From: CAZNRY01 sp964575675
GTDB taxonomy: Bacteria; Eisenbacteria; RBG-16-71-46; CAIMUX01; VGJL01
DNA length: 23,081 bases
NCBI GenBank assembly: GCA_964575675.1
Contig: CAZNRY010000045.1
Coordinates: forward strand, 1-23,081
Direction: 5' to 3'
The position numbers were made by a program, and so were the translations under genes. Position 1 is the first letter of the stretch; every line of letters begins with the position of its first letter. Below the pieces are notes generated by a model, which was given only the letters and a program-made list of their open reading frames with translations, searched no databases and had not been told where the DNA came from. This document shows positions 1 to 8,000 of the stretch, piece after piece.

Positions 1-183
1 CACGTCAACCGCAAGAAGACCGGCGCGGTCGTCGACCAGCAACCCTTCGGTGGGGACGGCGCGAGCGGAACGAACTACAAGGCCGGCGGAATGTGGTACC
101 TGCTCCAGTTCATCTCGCAGGGAACCGTGACGCGGCGCCACGCCCGCGTGCCGAAGCATCCCGGGATCTGGAACTGGCTGTAG
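1..183 (+). CDS. 1-pyrroline-5-carboxylate dehydrogenase, C-terminal fragment (5' end outside window)
   Basis: Reading frame 1 is open from the first base to the TAG at 181-183 and gives 60 residues. The stretch VVDQQPFGGDGASGTNYKAG closely resembles the conserved C-terminal QQPFGGxxxSGTNxKAG signature of P5C dehydrogenases (RocA/PutA-type aldehyde dehydrogenases), where this loop lies near the active site and oligomer interface. The enzyme oxidises glutamate semialdehyde/P5C to glutamate with NAD in proline catabolism. Catalytic Cys and Glu lie upstream of the window, so activity cannot be judged. Related ALDHs that oxidise 2-aminoadipate semialdehyde share parts of this signature; with a saccharopine pathway 9 kb downstream that alternative is possible but less likely. 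The next gene starts 17 bp after the stop on the same strand. Confidence 0.85.
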   Translation, partial: HVNRKKTGAVVDQQPFGGDGASGTNYKAGGMWYLLQFISQGTVTRRHARVPKHPGIWNWL

Positions 184-200
184 TCGATGGAGACGCCTGC

Positions 201-1454
201 ATGAGATCGTTGGGAATGCCCGGTCGCTCACGAAGGATACGGGCGGCAGCGCTTTCGGCGGCCGCACTGGCGCTTTTGTTGTCCATGCGGGCCGCATCGT
301 CCTCGACCGTCACCGTCCGGCCCGACGGCGCCGGCGACTTCCCGACCATCCAGCAGGCGATCGCGGCCTCAAGCCCCGGCGACACGGTTCTTCTGGCGAG
401 CGGAACCTTCCGGGGGGAAGGCAATCGCGACATCGATTTCCTCGGCAAGGCAATCGTGGTCGCGTCCGAGAACAACGATCCGAGCCAATGCATCATCGAC
501 TGCGAGGGATCCGTCGACGCGCCCCACAGCGGCTTCCTCTTCCGCTCCGGCGAGGGATCCGGATCGCTGCTCCAGTGGATAAAGATCGTGAACGGCTACG
601 CGGTCCGCGGAGGGGGCGTTCTCTGCAGCGAAGCCTCCCCAACCCTCAGGGGACTTGTGCTCTACGGCAATTCCGCGGAGGAGGGAGGAGGGATCTCGGT
701 CGAGCGCGCCTCCCCCATGATCGAGTTTTGCGTGTTCATACAGAATCTGGTGATCAACAACGGAGGAGGAATCCTCTGCGGCGTCGGATTCGGAGACAAT
801 TCATCTCCGACTATCAGGAATTGCACATTCGCGAACAACGACGCTCTATCGGGCGGCGGGATCCATTGCGCTTATTCTTATCCTGTGATCCTGGGTTGCA
901 CATTCCAGGAGAACACGGCCGTGAGCGGGGGAGCCCTATCCTGCCACTTCGCCAGCCCCTCGGTCAGCGTGTGTCTGTTTCAGGCGAACGGAGCGACGGT
1001 CGGTGGGGCGGTCTGGTGCGAGAGTTCCTCTGGCCCGACCTTCACATCGTGCACGTTCGCGATGAACAAGGGCGTCTATCGCGGTGGCGGGGTCTACAGC
1101 AAGGACTCCATCCCGGTCTTTCACAATACGATCATCGCCTGGTCGACCGCCGGCGAGGCTGTCTACAGCCGTGAAGGGGGGATGGTCCCTGAGTTGATCT
1201 GTTGCGATCTCTATGGCAACAGGGGTGGGGACTGGATCGGCGCCGTGCAGGACCAGCGCCATGCCAACGGCAACATCGGGGCCGATCCGCTCTTCTGCAA
1301 TCGTTGGGTCAGCAACTTCACGATCGCGGCCGGTTCTCCCTGCGCCCCCGCGCAGAGCGGGAGCTGCGGGCTGGTCGGGGCGTTCGGCGTGGCATGCACG
1401 GAGGTCCCTGCCGAGCGCGTCACGTGGGGACGGATCAAAGCCGCTTTCCGATAG
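201..1454 (+). CDS. Secreted right-handed beta-helix protein with Pmp-like GGx[ILV]/FxxN repeats
   Basis: A 417-residue protein. The ATG at 201 is preferred: GGAGA at 189-193 is a ribosome site at 7-nt spacing, a basic stretch and hydrophobic core (AAALSAAALALLL) follow, and longer in-frame starts run back into the P5C dehydrogenase. An ATG at 216 is also possible. After the signal peptide comes DGAGDFPTIQQAI, a common opening of extracellular beta-helix proteins (pectin-lyase-like fold). Residues about 137-300 hold GGGV, GGGI and GGAL turns alternating with FxxN (VFIQN, TFANN, TFQEN, LFQAN, TFAMN), the two motifs that define chlamydial polymorphic membrane proteins. Several Cys recur in the rungs (CTF, CLF, LCS). 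No autotransporter barrel is present. The chain ends in TWGRIKAAFR, a possible sorting tail. Likely surface or secreted; ligand unknown. Confidence 0.8.
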   Translation: MRSLGMPGRSRRIRAAALSAAALALLLSMRAASSSTVTVRPDGAGDFPTIQQAIAASSPGDTVLLASGTFRGEGNRDIDFLGKAIVVASENNDPSQCIIDCEGSVDAPHSGFLFRSGEGSGSLLQWIKIVNGYAVRGGGVLCSEASPTLRGLVLYGNSAEEGGGISVERASPMIEFCVFIQNLVINNGGGILCGVGFGDNSSPTIRNCTFANNDALSGGGIHCAYSYPVILGCTFQENTAVSGGALSCHFASPSVSVCLFQANGATVGGAVWCESSSGPTFTSCTFAMNKGVYRGGGVYSKDSIPVFHNTIIAWSTAGEAVYSREGGMVPELICCDLYGNRGGDWIGAVQDQRHANGNIGADPLFCNRWVSNFTIAAGSPCAPAQSGSCGLVGAFGVACTEVPAERVTWGRIKAAFR

Positions 1455-1474
1455 ACCCGGGCCGGGCGGGCATT

Positions 1475-4424
1475 TCAGCGCAGGTCTAGAGTCGATCGAA
1501 GGCTGTCGGCCCTGGCACGGCGTCCGGTGCGCTCGAACAGGGTGATCATCTCGATCACGACCTCGCGGTTTTCAGGTTCGAGCGAGAGGGCCTCGGCTAG
1601 ATGGCTCTCGGCGGCGTCCCAGAAACCCCACTCCCCAGACTGGGCGGCCCACTTGCGCAGCGCCTCGACGATGTCAGAGCTGCCGGCGTTTCGTCTCGGC
1701 GTCGTGACGGGCGCCTCGATCCGCCGCAATCTGTCCAGGAGGGCGCCGGCCTCGGAACTGTCGATCGAAGCGCCCTCCGCGTTCAGGAGCTGTTTCCGCA
1801 ACGGGGCCAGCATGTTGAACAGCACAGGGTTCGTGGGGTCCGCGCGGTACGCGTCGAGCAGGAAGCGCATGCCGATCTCGGCCTTGCCCTCACGCAGCAG
1901 CTGATTGACGCGGATGGGCGCCCATCGGGCAGCGACGACGGTGGCGATCTCGTCATCCAGGCGGGGAAATGAGTCGGCGGCCTGAGATTCGGGGAACAGC
2001 GCCGGCAGTACCGGCCGCTGGAGTGGGTAGAGCGCCTCGACGAGATGGAACTGGCCCGCGTAGAGGTTTCGCGGCGCCGAGAACTCAAGCCGCGCGTTGT
2101 CGTCGGTGTTGATCGGGCCGTCGCCGACCCACGTGCGCAGCTCCGCGCCCGAGGCGATGTAGCGACCGAGCAGATGCGACGGCCGTGGAAGACCGACGGG
2201 GGAGAGGTGGTTTCGCACCGCGGGCGCGCCGCGGGGCTCGCTGCACTCACCCCCCGACACGGGNNNNNNNNNNGCAGCGCTCGATGAACTCCCCCACTGA
2301 GAGGGTCTGCGGCCCCTTCTTCATGACGAGCATGTAGTCGCTGAAGTAGAGCGTCCATAGGGAGACGTCGTCCGAGAGGGTGAAGAGGGTGCGGAGCACC
2401 ATCCGGAAGTCCTCGACCGAAGTGCTGTATCCCTGCAGCCAGATCGCGAGGAGTCCGTCGTCCAACAGCCGCGAATGGCACAGCGAGAAGAACTCACGTG
2501 TGAAGAGGTTCGCCACCCCCGAGATCCATGGATTGGACGGCTCGCACACGATCAGGTCGTATCGCGCGTCCGTGAGGAGAAGGTGGTTGCGTCCATCCGC
2601 CCGGATCATGCGGACCCTTGGATCGCTCGACAGCACGTCATGGGCGTACGGCTGGAAGTACGAAGCGGCGCGGATCACCTCGTCGCCGATCTCGACGCAG
2701 TCCAGTCGTTCGTAGGACGGATGGCGCGCCACGGCCGCGAGGGTCATCCCGGATCCGAGGCCGATGACGCATGCCTTGCCGGCCCCCGGACCAAGGATCG
2801 CCGGAAGATGCCCCAACAGAAGCTGCGTCGTCATGTCCTCGAGTCCGGTCGATGCATCCGGCTTCCCATTGACGGTCAGCGTGAGGTGGTCGGAGTCGGT
2901 CTTGATGTGGTAGACCGACACGGTCATGTCAACGCCTTCGGCGAAGTAGTCCGTGACGCCCCGCTCGATCGTCTCGCTGCTGATCGTCCGTCCGAAGAAG
3001 GGCGCGCTGTTCACGAGTCTTGGATCCCAGCGCCCGAATGCGAGGGCGAGAAGCGGGATCGCTACGAGGACCGCGGATGCCGGGATGATCGCGGCGCGCG
3101 CAAACGGCGCCGCATGGCCGCGGCGGCCGATCAGAACGAGGGTGAATCCGATCACACCGTTCAGTGCGCTCGCGAAGATGATCGAGTTCTGGATGCCGAG
3201 AACGTCGCTCCGGATCAGTACGAAGCCCGCGAGAAACGACCCCGCGATCGTGCCGATCGTGTTGACCGCGTACGCGCGGCCGGTTGCGGCGCCTGCTTCG
3301 CCGGTGTCCCGGGCGAGCGCGCGGATCACGAGCGGGAAGATCGCTCCCATCAACAACGTCGGAATGATCGTCACCGCGATGACGAGGAGGAACTGCAGCG
3401 ACAGGAGCGCGCCGAAGTTCTGCTGATGCTTTTGGACGATCGAAACGACGGCGAAGGGGATCTTGCTGTTCAGCGGGACGATCAGCATGGCCGAGATCGC
3501 GATCCCGAGCTCGAGGACGCCGAAACCGGAAACGAGACTCCGCCAACGGTCGACGAAGCGCGTGACGGCCAGGCTGCCGAGGGCCAACCCCAGGATGAAC
3601 GCGGCCAGGATGCAGGTGAAGGAGTAGGTGCTCGAACCCAGGGAGAGAACCAACGCGCGCGTCCATGTGATCTGATAGATCATCGCCGCGAATCCCGAGG
3701 CCGCGAACCCTAGCAGGACGATCCGCCGTGTTGTTGGGCTCAACGGCGGCGCTTGAGGGATGGACGCGAGTGTGTCCCCGACGACCGCCTCAACGGCCCG
3801 CCCGGGGGCCGTGGGGCGGGCGAGATACAGGACCGCCGTCAGGCCGATCCCGATGTTCACGGCTGCCGCGAGGCGGGTCGTGTTCTCGAGGCCGAGCCCG
3901 GGGATGAGGAAAAACCCGGCGAGAAGAACACCGAAGACGGCGCCGAGCGTGTTGATCCCGTACGCGTAGCCCACCGACCGGCCGAGTCCGTGCTCGGTCG
4001 CGGCGATGTGGCGGACCAGGATTGGAAGGGTCGCGCCCATGCAGGTCGTCGGAATTATCAGGATGACGATGCTGACAAGAAACCGGAATGCCGTCAGTAG
4101 CCACGGATCCGCCGCCGCGAGAGGGTAGATCGCTCGGTAGGCGGGTTCGGCGAGGCCGAGCAACACCGGGATGATCAGCGCGTAGCAGCCGATCGCAATC
4201 TCGAGCAGGCCGTATGCGCGAACGGTCCGCTCGATGCGGCGGCTCAAGCGTCCCGCGAGGTAGCTGCCGAGGCCAAGCCCCGCCATGAAGGCGACGACGA
4301 CCGTCGTGATCGCGTAGGTCGTCCCTCCGAAAACGAGCGTGAGCTGTCTGACCCAGACGAGTTCGTAGATCAATCCGGCCACGCCGGAGAAAAAGAAAAG
4401 CACGAGAAGAGGCGAACCCCGCAT
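1475..4424 (-). CDS. Fused MFS-type membrane / spermidine-synthase-like protein, interrupted by an assembly gap
   Basis: About 717 codons lie before the N run (2264-2273) and 262 after it. The N-terminal part carries many membrane segments (LVLFFFSGVAGLIYELVWVR at the start), laid out as two MFS-like halves. The soluble part has the SAM-binding loop VIGLGSGMT, the acidic VEIGDEV strand end, and EPSNPWISGVANLFT, typical of fused MFS/spermidine-synthase proteins. INTDDNARLEFSAPRNLY after the gap is the usual end of the synthase domain. A TPR-like helical tail of about 170 residues follows. Family members are presumed aminopropyltransferases or methyltransferase-like; substrate is unproven. I prefer ATG 4424 (GGAGG 5 nt upstream) over GTG 4439 or ATG 4436. 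The two halves are in different frames across the ten Ns, so the true gap is not exactly 10 bases. Confidence 0.85.
2264..2273. other. Assembly gap (ten Ns) inside the MFS/spermidine-synthase gene
   Basis: Ten consecutive Ns. The minus-strand reading frame before the gap (ending FIERC) and after it (…PAVRNHLSPVGLPRPSHLLG) differ by one position, so ten is a placeholder length. Family layout needs only a short linker here, so little coding sequence appears to be missing. Confidence 0.98.
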
Positions 4425-4441
4425 CAGGCCCTCCATCACTC

Positions 4442-4458
4442 CCGGGCTTTCGCCCGGA
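4442..4458 (-). promoter_or_regulatory. GAAA-tetraloop hairpin just upstream of the MFS/spermidine-synthase start
   Basis: On the minus strand TCCGGGC and GCCCGGGA can pair as a 7-bp stem closed by a GAAA loop, ending a few bases before GTG 4439. If translation starts at ATG 4424, the ribosome site GGAGG (4430-4434) lies outside the hairpin. It could be a small leader hairpin or part of a terminator for the upstream gene; there is no T tract. Confidence 0.3.
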
Positions 4459-4530
4459 CTGCCTCAGAGCGATTTATCGTGGCGAGAGCGCCGCCCGGTT
4501 CCGGATCCGATCAAATCGATCGGGACGGTC

Positions 4531-4653
4531 TAGACCAGTTTGACTTCGGCTGAGAAGCGAGCCCACGCGCCGCGAGGTCCGGCGCCCCGGGGAGAAAGCC
4601 CTAGCCGAGCGGATGCGCGAGGCGAGTTTCTCAAGTCTGCTCAAACCGGTCTA
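4531..4653 (+). repeat. 123-bp imperfect palindromic repeat, copy A
   Basis: Runs from TAG at 4531 to CTA at 4653. It matches the reverse complement of 17616-17738 at 115 of 123 positions by hand alignment, with no gaps; seven of eight differences are transitions. The ends are inverted repeats: TAGACCAGTTTGA at the left and the complement of TAGACCGGTTTGA at the right (12/13), then TGAGAAGC against TGAGAAAC at the same inset. The centre contains CCCCGGGG, GGCGCC and a CGCG-rich pair, so the whole unit can fold into one long imperfect hairpin. It fills the space between the DUF4097-type gene and the MFS/spermidine-synthase gene, and its last three bases are the stop codon of the former. MITE-like or REP-like in form; no transposase is nearby. 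Confidence 0.9.
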
Positions 4654-5571
4654 CTCCCGCCGGATCCGCACATCGCCGCCCAGTGTGTCGATCCGAATCT
4701 CCGCCGCCCCTTGGCCGATCGCACAGGATGCGCGCCGGAGCGTCCTCCCTTGTTCCTCGCGCTTCGTGCCGGGAGGGAAATCAAAGGTCCCGCCCAGGCT
4801 CGATGCGCGCACCGTGACCGAGGCGTCGGGCGCGAACTGGACGAACACATCCCCGCCGGTCGAGTTGATCGTTGCGGTCCCGTCGCGGAGATCGCAATCG
4901 ACGACGCGGACTTTCCCCCCCAGCGTGCGGAACTTGAACGGTGCCCGGGGCGACTGCACGCGGAGCTCGCCGCCCATCGTCTCGAGCGACATCGGTCCAA
5001 TGAAGTCCGCGACCTCGAGATCGCCGCCCATGCAGCGGACGTCGAGTCCCGAGAGACTGCGGGGAACCTCGAGCTCTAGGTTCCCCTTCGCCCAGGTCAG
5101 GACGTAGTCGGCCCCGTTGCGATGGGCCTCGACGGCCTCGCCCCGGATCACGCGCACCACGTCATCCGGAGCGGCGCGCAGGATGACGTTCCCGCCCTTG
5201 GAACCGCCGCCGAAGGACAAGCGGATCGCCTGCTGCACCTTGAGCCGGGCTCCCGGCGGCGCGGAGAATCGTCCGTCGCGGATCTCGACGGACTCGGTCG
5301 TCGCGCGATGTTCATCGAAGGCCCTCTGCGCCGTCCCCAGCGCGTCTTCCATGGCCCTTCGCACGGTTTCGCCGACCTCCTCGATCACCTGGGCGATGCC
5401 GTCCGCGAGCCGCCCGCCTCTCCCTGCTTGAGCCTCGCCTGCGGCGTCGGGCGTCTCCTGTCCCGTCCCGGCGGATGGTCCTTCCAGCGCCCTCAGGAGG
5501 CGGTCCCCTTCTTCGGGTGTGATCTTGCCATCTGCCACGAGCCGCAGAATCTCCTTCCGTGCGTCGGACAT
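4651..5571 (-). CDS. SHOCT-like N-terminal domain with DUF4097-type beta-strand region
   Basis: A 306-residue cytoplasmic-looking protein with no signal peptide. The start ATG 5571 is set by GGAGG 6 nt upstream; longer readings extend into the divergent promoter region. Residues 1-30 (EILRLVADGKITPEEGDRLL) form the two-helix SHOCT-like module found at the N-terminus of YvlB/LiaX-type proteins. An Ala/Gln/Glu-rich helical linker follows (to about residue 85). The rest is repetitive beta-strand sequence with GGD/GGE/GGK turns (MGGDLEV, MGGELRV, LGGKVRV, TGGDVFV, LGGTFDF, LGGDVRI), as in DUF4097 putative adhesin domains. Relatives in Firmicutes act in envelope-stress signalling; a role here is inference. 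Divergent from the M1 peptidase gene with 167 bp between them. Its TAG stop is the terminal trinucleotide of repeat copy A. Confidence 0.8.
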   Translation of the reverse strand: MSDARKEILRLVADGKITPEEGDRLLRALEGPSAGTGQETPDAAGEAQAGRGGRLADGIAQVIEEVGETVRRAMEDALGTAQRAFDEHRATTESVEIRDGRFSAPPGARLKVQQAIRLSFGGGSKGGNVILRAAPDDVVRVIRGEAVEAHRNGADYVLTWAKGNLELEVPRSLSGLDVRCMGGDLEVADFIGPMSLETMGGELRVQSPRAPFKFRTLGGKVRVVDCDLRDGTATINSTGGDVFVQFAPDASVTVRASSLGGTFDFPPGTKREEQGRTLRRASCAIGQGAAEIRIDTLGGDVRIRRE

Positions 5572-5738
5572 CTCTGACCTCCAGTCATACGTGACGGGTC
5601 TGCCGCGGACGCCCTCTGCCCGCCGGGCGGCGCACCCCATCATACCCGAGCCGCTCCGGGCGCGGTCGTGTAGAGTCTGAGCCGGCGGGATCGTCCATCC
5701 CGATGAGATGGGTCCGACTTCCCATGGGGGTAACAAAG

Positions 5739-8000
5739 ATGCGAAGCGAGAGCTTCTCGAACCGATCCGCTTGGCTGCTTGCCGCTGTCGTCGCGGTCGC
5801 CGCCGTCGCCGGGGCGTTCCCCGCAGGCGCGGCGCCCGCCTGGGCCGCAGGAGATCTCTTTCCCGCGCCGATCGGCGACAACCCCGCGGGCGGAGCGATA
5901 GCGAGCCACCGGCTGACGGCCACGATCGACCCGGCCACCGCGTCGCTCGTCGTGGCGGACACCTTGACGATCGTGCATCGGCCCGGCATCCCGAGGTCCG
6001 TGCAGTTCCCCGTACTTCTCGCGCGAAGCCTCAAGCTCACGCGGGTCACCGGCCTGGACCTGCCGATGGTCATCCACGAGGAGCGCCTTCGCCCGCGCGA
6101 TTACTGGCACTCTCCTCCCTACGAGGAGTTGGGCGGCTACGAGCGGGCGCGATCGATCTTCCTCGCCCCATCCGGCGCGCCCGCCGACTGGCCGGAGGAA
6201 GTGCGCGTGGTCTTCATCTACGAAGGGGTCGTCTGCGATTCGTTGCGCCCGCCGGAAGCGGCATACGCGCGCGGTTTCGAGACCACCTCCGGCCTGGTCG
6301 ATCCCCGCGGGGCGTTCCTGAGCGGCGCGTCGTTCTGGGTCCCTTCGCGTCCCGACGAGCGGTTCACCTTTCGTTGCACCCTGAGGACGCCGATCGGCTG
6401 GCGGGGCGTATCGCAGGGAAAGTCGCTCTTCAGCGGCATCCGGACCTTCATGCATAGGGATGATTGGATCTGCGCACAGCCGATGGAAGAGATCTACTTC
6501 ATCGCGGGACCCTACGTGGGACGGAAGGAAGAGTACCGCGGCGTATTAGTCCAGACGTTCACCTACGCCAACACCGACTCGGCGACCTGCTCCCGATACA
6601 TCGAGGGGACGAAACGGTACCTCGATCTCTACGGGGAGCGGATCGGCCCGTATCCGTTCGAGAAGTTCGCCCTGGTCGAAAACTTCTGGCAGACGGGATT
6701 CGGGATGCCGTCGTTTACCCTGCTGGGAGACCAGGTGATCCGGCTTCCCTTCATTCTCGACACGTCCTACGGACACGAGATCCTGCACAACTGGTGGGGC
6801 AACGGCGTGTTCGTGGACTACGCGCGCGGAAACTGGTGCGAGGGGCTCACGACCTATGGCGCGGACTACTTGTACAAAGAACGCCAGAGCGAAGCCGAGG
6901 CCCGCGATTACCGGAGGACGACGCTTCAAGGATATCTCGACTACGTGAGCGAGAAGGAGGACGCGCCCCTTCGTCTGTTCCGCGAGCGCGGGGATTTCGC
7001 CACCCAGGCGATCGGATACGGGAAGTCGATGATGGTCGTGCACCAGATCCGGCGTCTTCTCGGGGACGGCGAGTTCTGGGGAGCGCTCCAGGAGTTCTAT
7101 CGAGCGCAGCTGTTCAAGAGGGCATCCTGGGACGACCTCTTTGATGCATTCGCCAAGCGCAGCGGGATGAATCTTTCCGGGTGGAAGGAGCAATGGCTCG
7201 AGCGGACAGGAGCGCCGGTACTGATCCTGAAGGAGCGCGAGGTCAGCGGCTCCAATGACGCGGGTTACGCGGTCACGGTCGTGATCGGGCAGGAACAGCG
7301 GGACTTGTATGATCTTCGGGTGCCGGTCCGGATCGGTTGGGAGGATCCCCTCGCGGAGTCGACGCGGGTCGTGCCTCTCTCCGAGAGGACGGCCGCGTGC
7401 ACATTCAGCGTGAAGCGCCCGCCCGATTGGGTCGCCGTCGACCCCGACTTCGACGTACTTCGGAAGATCGACGCGAGCGAGATCCCGCCGGCGATCAGCC
7501 GGACGCTCGGCGCCGACACGGCCGTCGTCGTGATCGCGGACGGTCTCACGCCTGAAGCAACGGCCGCATACGAGGTCCTTGCGAACGATTGGGACACGGG
7601 CGCCAAGCTCGGGATTCTCCGCGAGGCGGGCTTGCCGGCCGTATTCGCCCCGGGTGTGCCGCTCTGGCTGCTCGGACGCGGCCCCCTCGCCGGGCGTCTT
7701 CTCGCGTCGATGTCTGAGGAGGGATGCGTCCCACCCGCCGGCTCTGCATCCGGCTGGATCATCGCCGGGTCGGAGCAGCCCGCCGGCCGCGATGCCGTCA
7801 TCGCGGGCGGAACGCCGGCGCAGCCTTGGACGCTTGTCGATGTGGCGGCGGCCGACGGCATCGCAACGGTCGGGAGGAAAATCCCCCACTACGGCAAGTA
7901 CAGCTACTTGCTCTTCGAAGGCGGCAAGAACGTCGTGAAGGGATCCTGGGATGTGCGGTCCTCGCCGCTCCGCGCGACCTTCGCGGGAGGCGCGAAATGA
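5739..8000 (+). CDS. Secreted M1-like (HEXXH) metallopeptidase
   Basis: A 753-residue protein. ATG 5739 is preferred because GGGGG at 5726-5730 lies 8 nt upstream and the start leads straight into a signal peptide (SAWLLAAVVAVAAVAGAF, cleavage likely near AAPAWAAG). The zinc site is HEILH at residues 346-350, with the third ligand in NWCEG (Glu368). The gap from HEXXH to this Glu is 17 residues, one fewer than in classical M1 enzymes. The M1 exopeptidase GxMEN motif is not present; at that place the sequence reads GFGMPS (320-325), so an aminopeptidase activity of the usual type should not be assumed. The C-terminal 150 residues show no domain I recognise. It overlaps the M28 gene by ATGA, so both are probably translated together for breakdown of exported or external peptides. 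Confidence 0.85.
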   Translation: MRSESFSNRSAWLLAAVVAVAAVAGAFPAGAAPAWAAGDLFPAPIGDNPAGGAIASHRLTATIDPATASLVVADTLTIVHRPGIPRSVQFPVLLARSLKLTRVTGLDLPMVIHEERLRPRDYWHSPPYEELGGYERARSIFLAPSGAPADWPEEVRVVFIYEGVVCDSLRPPEAAYARGFETTSGLVDPRGAFLSGASFWVPSRPDERFTFRCTLRTPIGWRGVSQGKSLFSGIRTFMHRDDWICAQPMEEIYFIAGPYVGRKEEYRGVLVQTFTYANTDSATCSRYIEGTKRYLDLYGERIGPYPFEKFALVENFWQTGFGMPSFTLLGDQVIRLPFILDTSYGHEILHNWWGNGVFVDYARGNWCEGLTTYGADYLYKERQSEAEARDYRRTTLQGYLDYVSEKEDAPLRLFRERGDFATQAIGYGKSMMVVHQIRRLLGDGEFWGALQEFYRAQLFKRASWDDLFDAFAKRSGMNLSGWKEQWLERTGAPVLILKEREVSGSNDAGYAVTVVIGQEQRDLYDLRVPVRIGWEDPLAESTRVVPLSERTAACTFSVKRPPDWVAVDPDFDVLRKIDASEIPPAISRTLGADTAVVVIADGLTPEATAAYEVLANDWDTGAKLGILREAGLPAVFAPGVPLWLLGRGPLAGRLLASMSEEGCVPPAGSASGWIIAGSEQPAGRDAVIAGGTPAQPWTLVDVAAADGIATVGRKIPHYGKYSYLLFEGGKNVVKGSWDVRSSPLRATFAGGAK

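Noticed and set aside
2475..3713. 412-residue plus-strand reading frame opposite the MFS/spermidine-synthase gene
   Set aside because: Highly charged, low-complexity antisense frame; the minus-strand protein has clear membrane and SAM-binding motifs.
4425..4458. Hairpin hiding the ribosome site of the MFS/spermidine-synthase gene
   Set aside because: ATG 4424 with its own GGAGG is a better start, so the hidden GGGAG is probably not the ribosome site used. Kept only as a low-confidence leader hairpin.
4540..5079. Apparent small protein beginning MTSAEKRAHAPRGPAPRG, similar to the N-terminal extension of the zinc-ribbon frame (17451-17729)
   Set aside because: The shared protein sequence comes from the 123-bp DNA repeat being open in this frame, not from a conserved protein.
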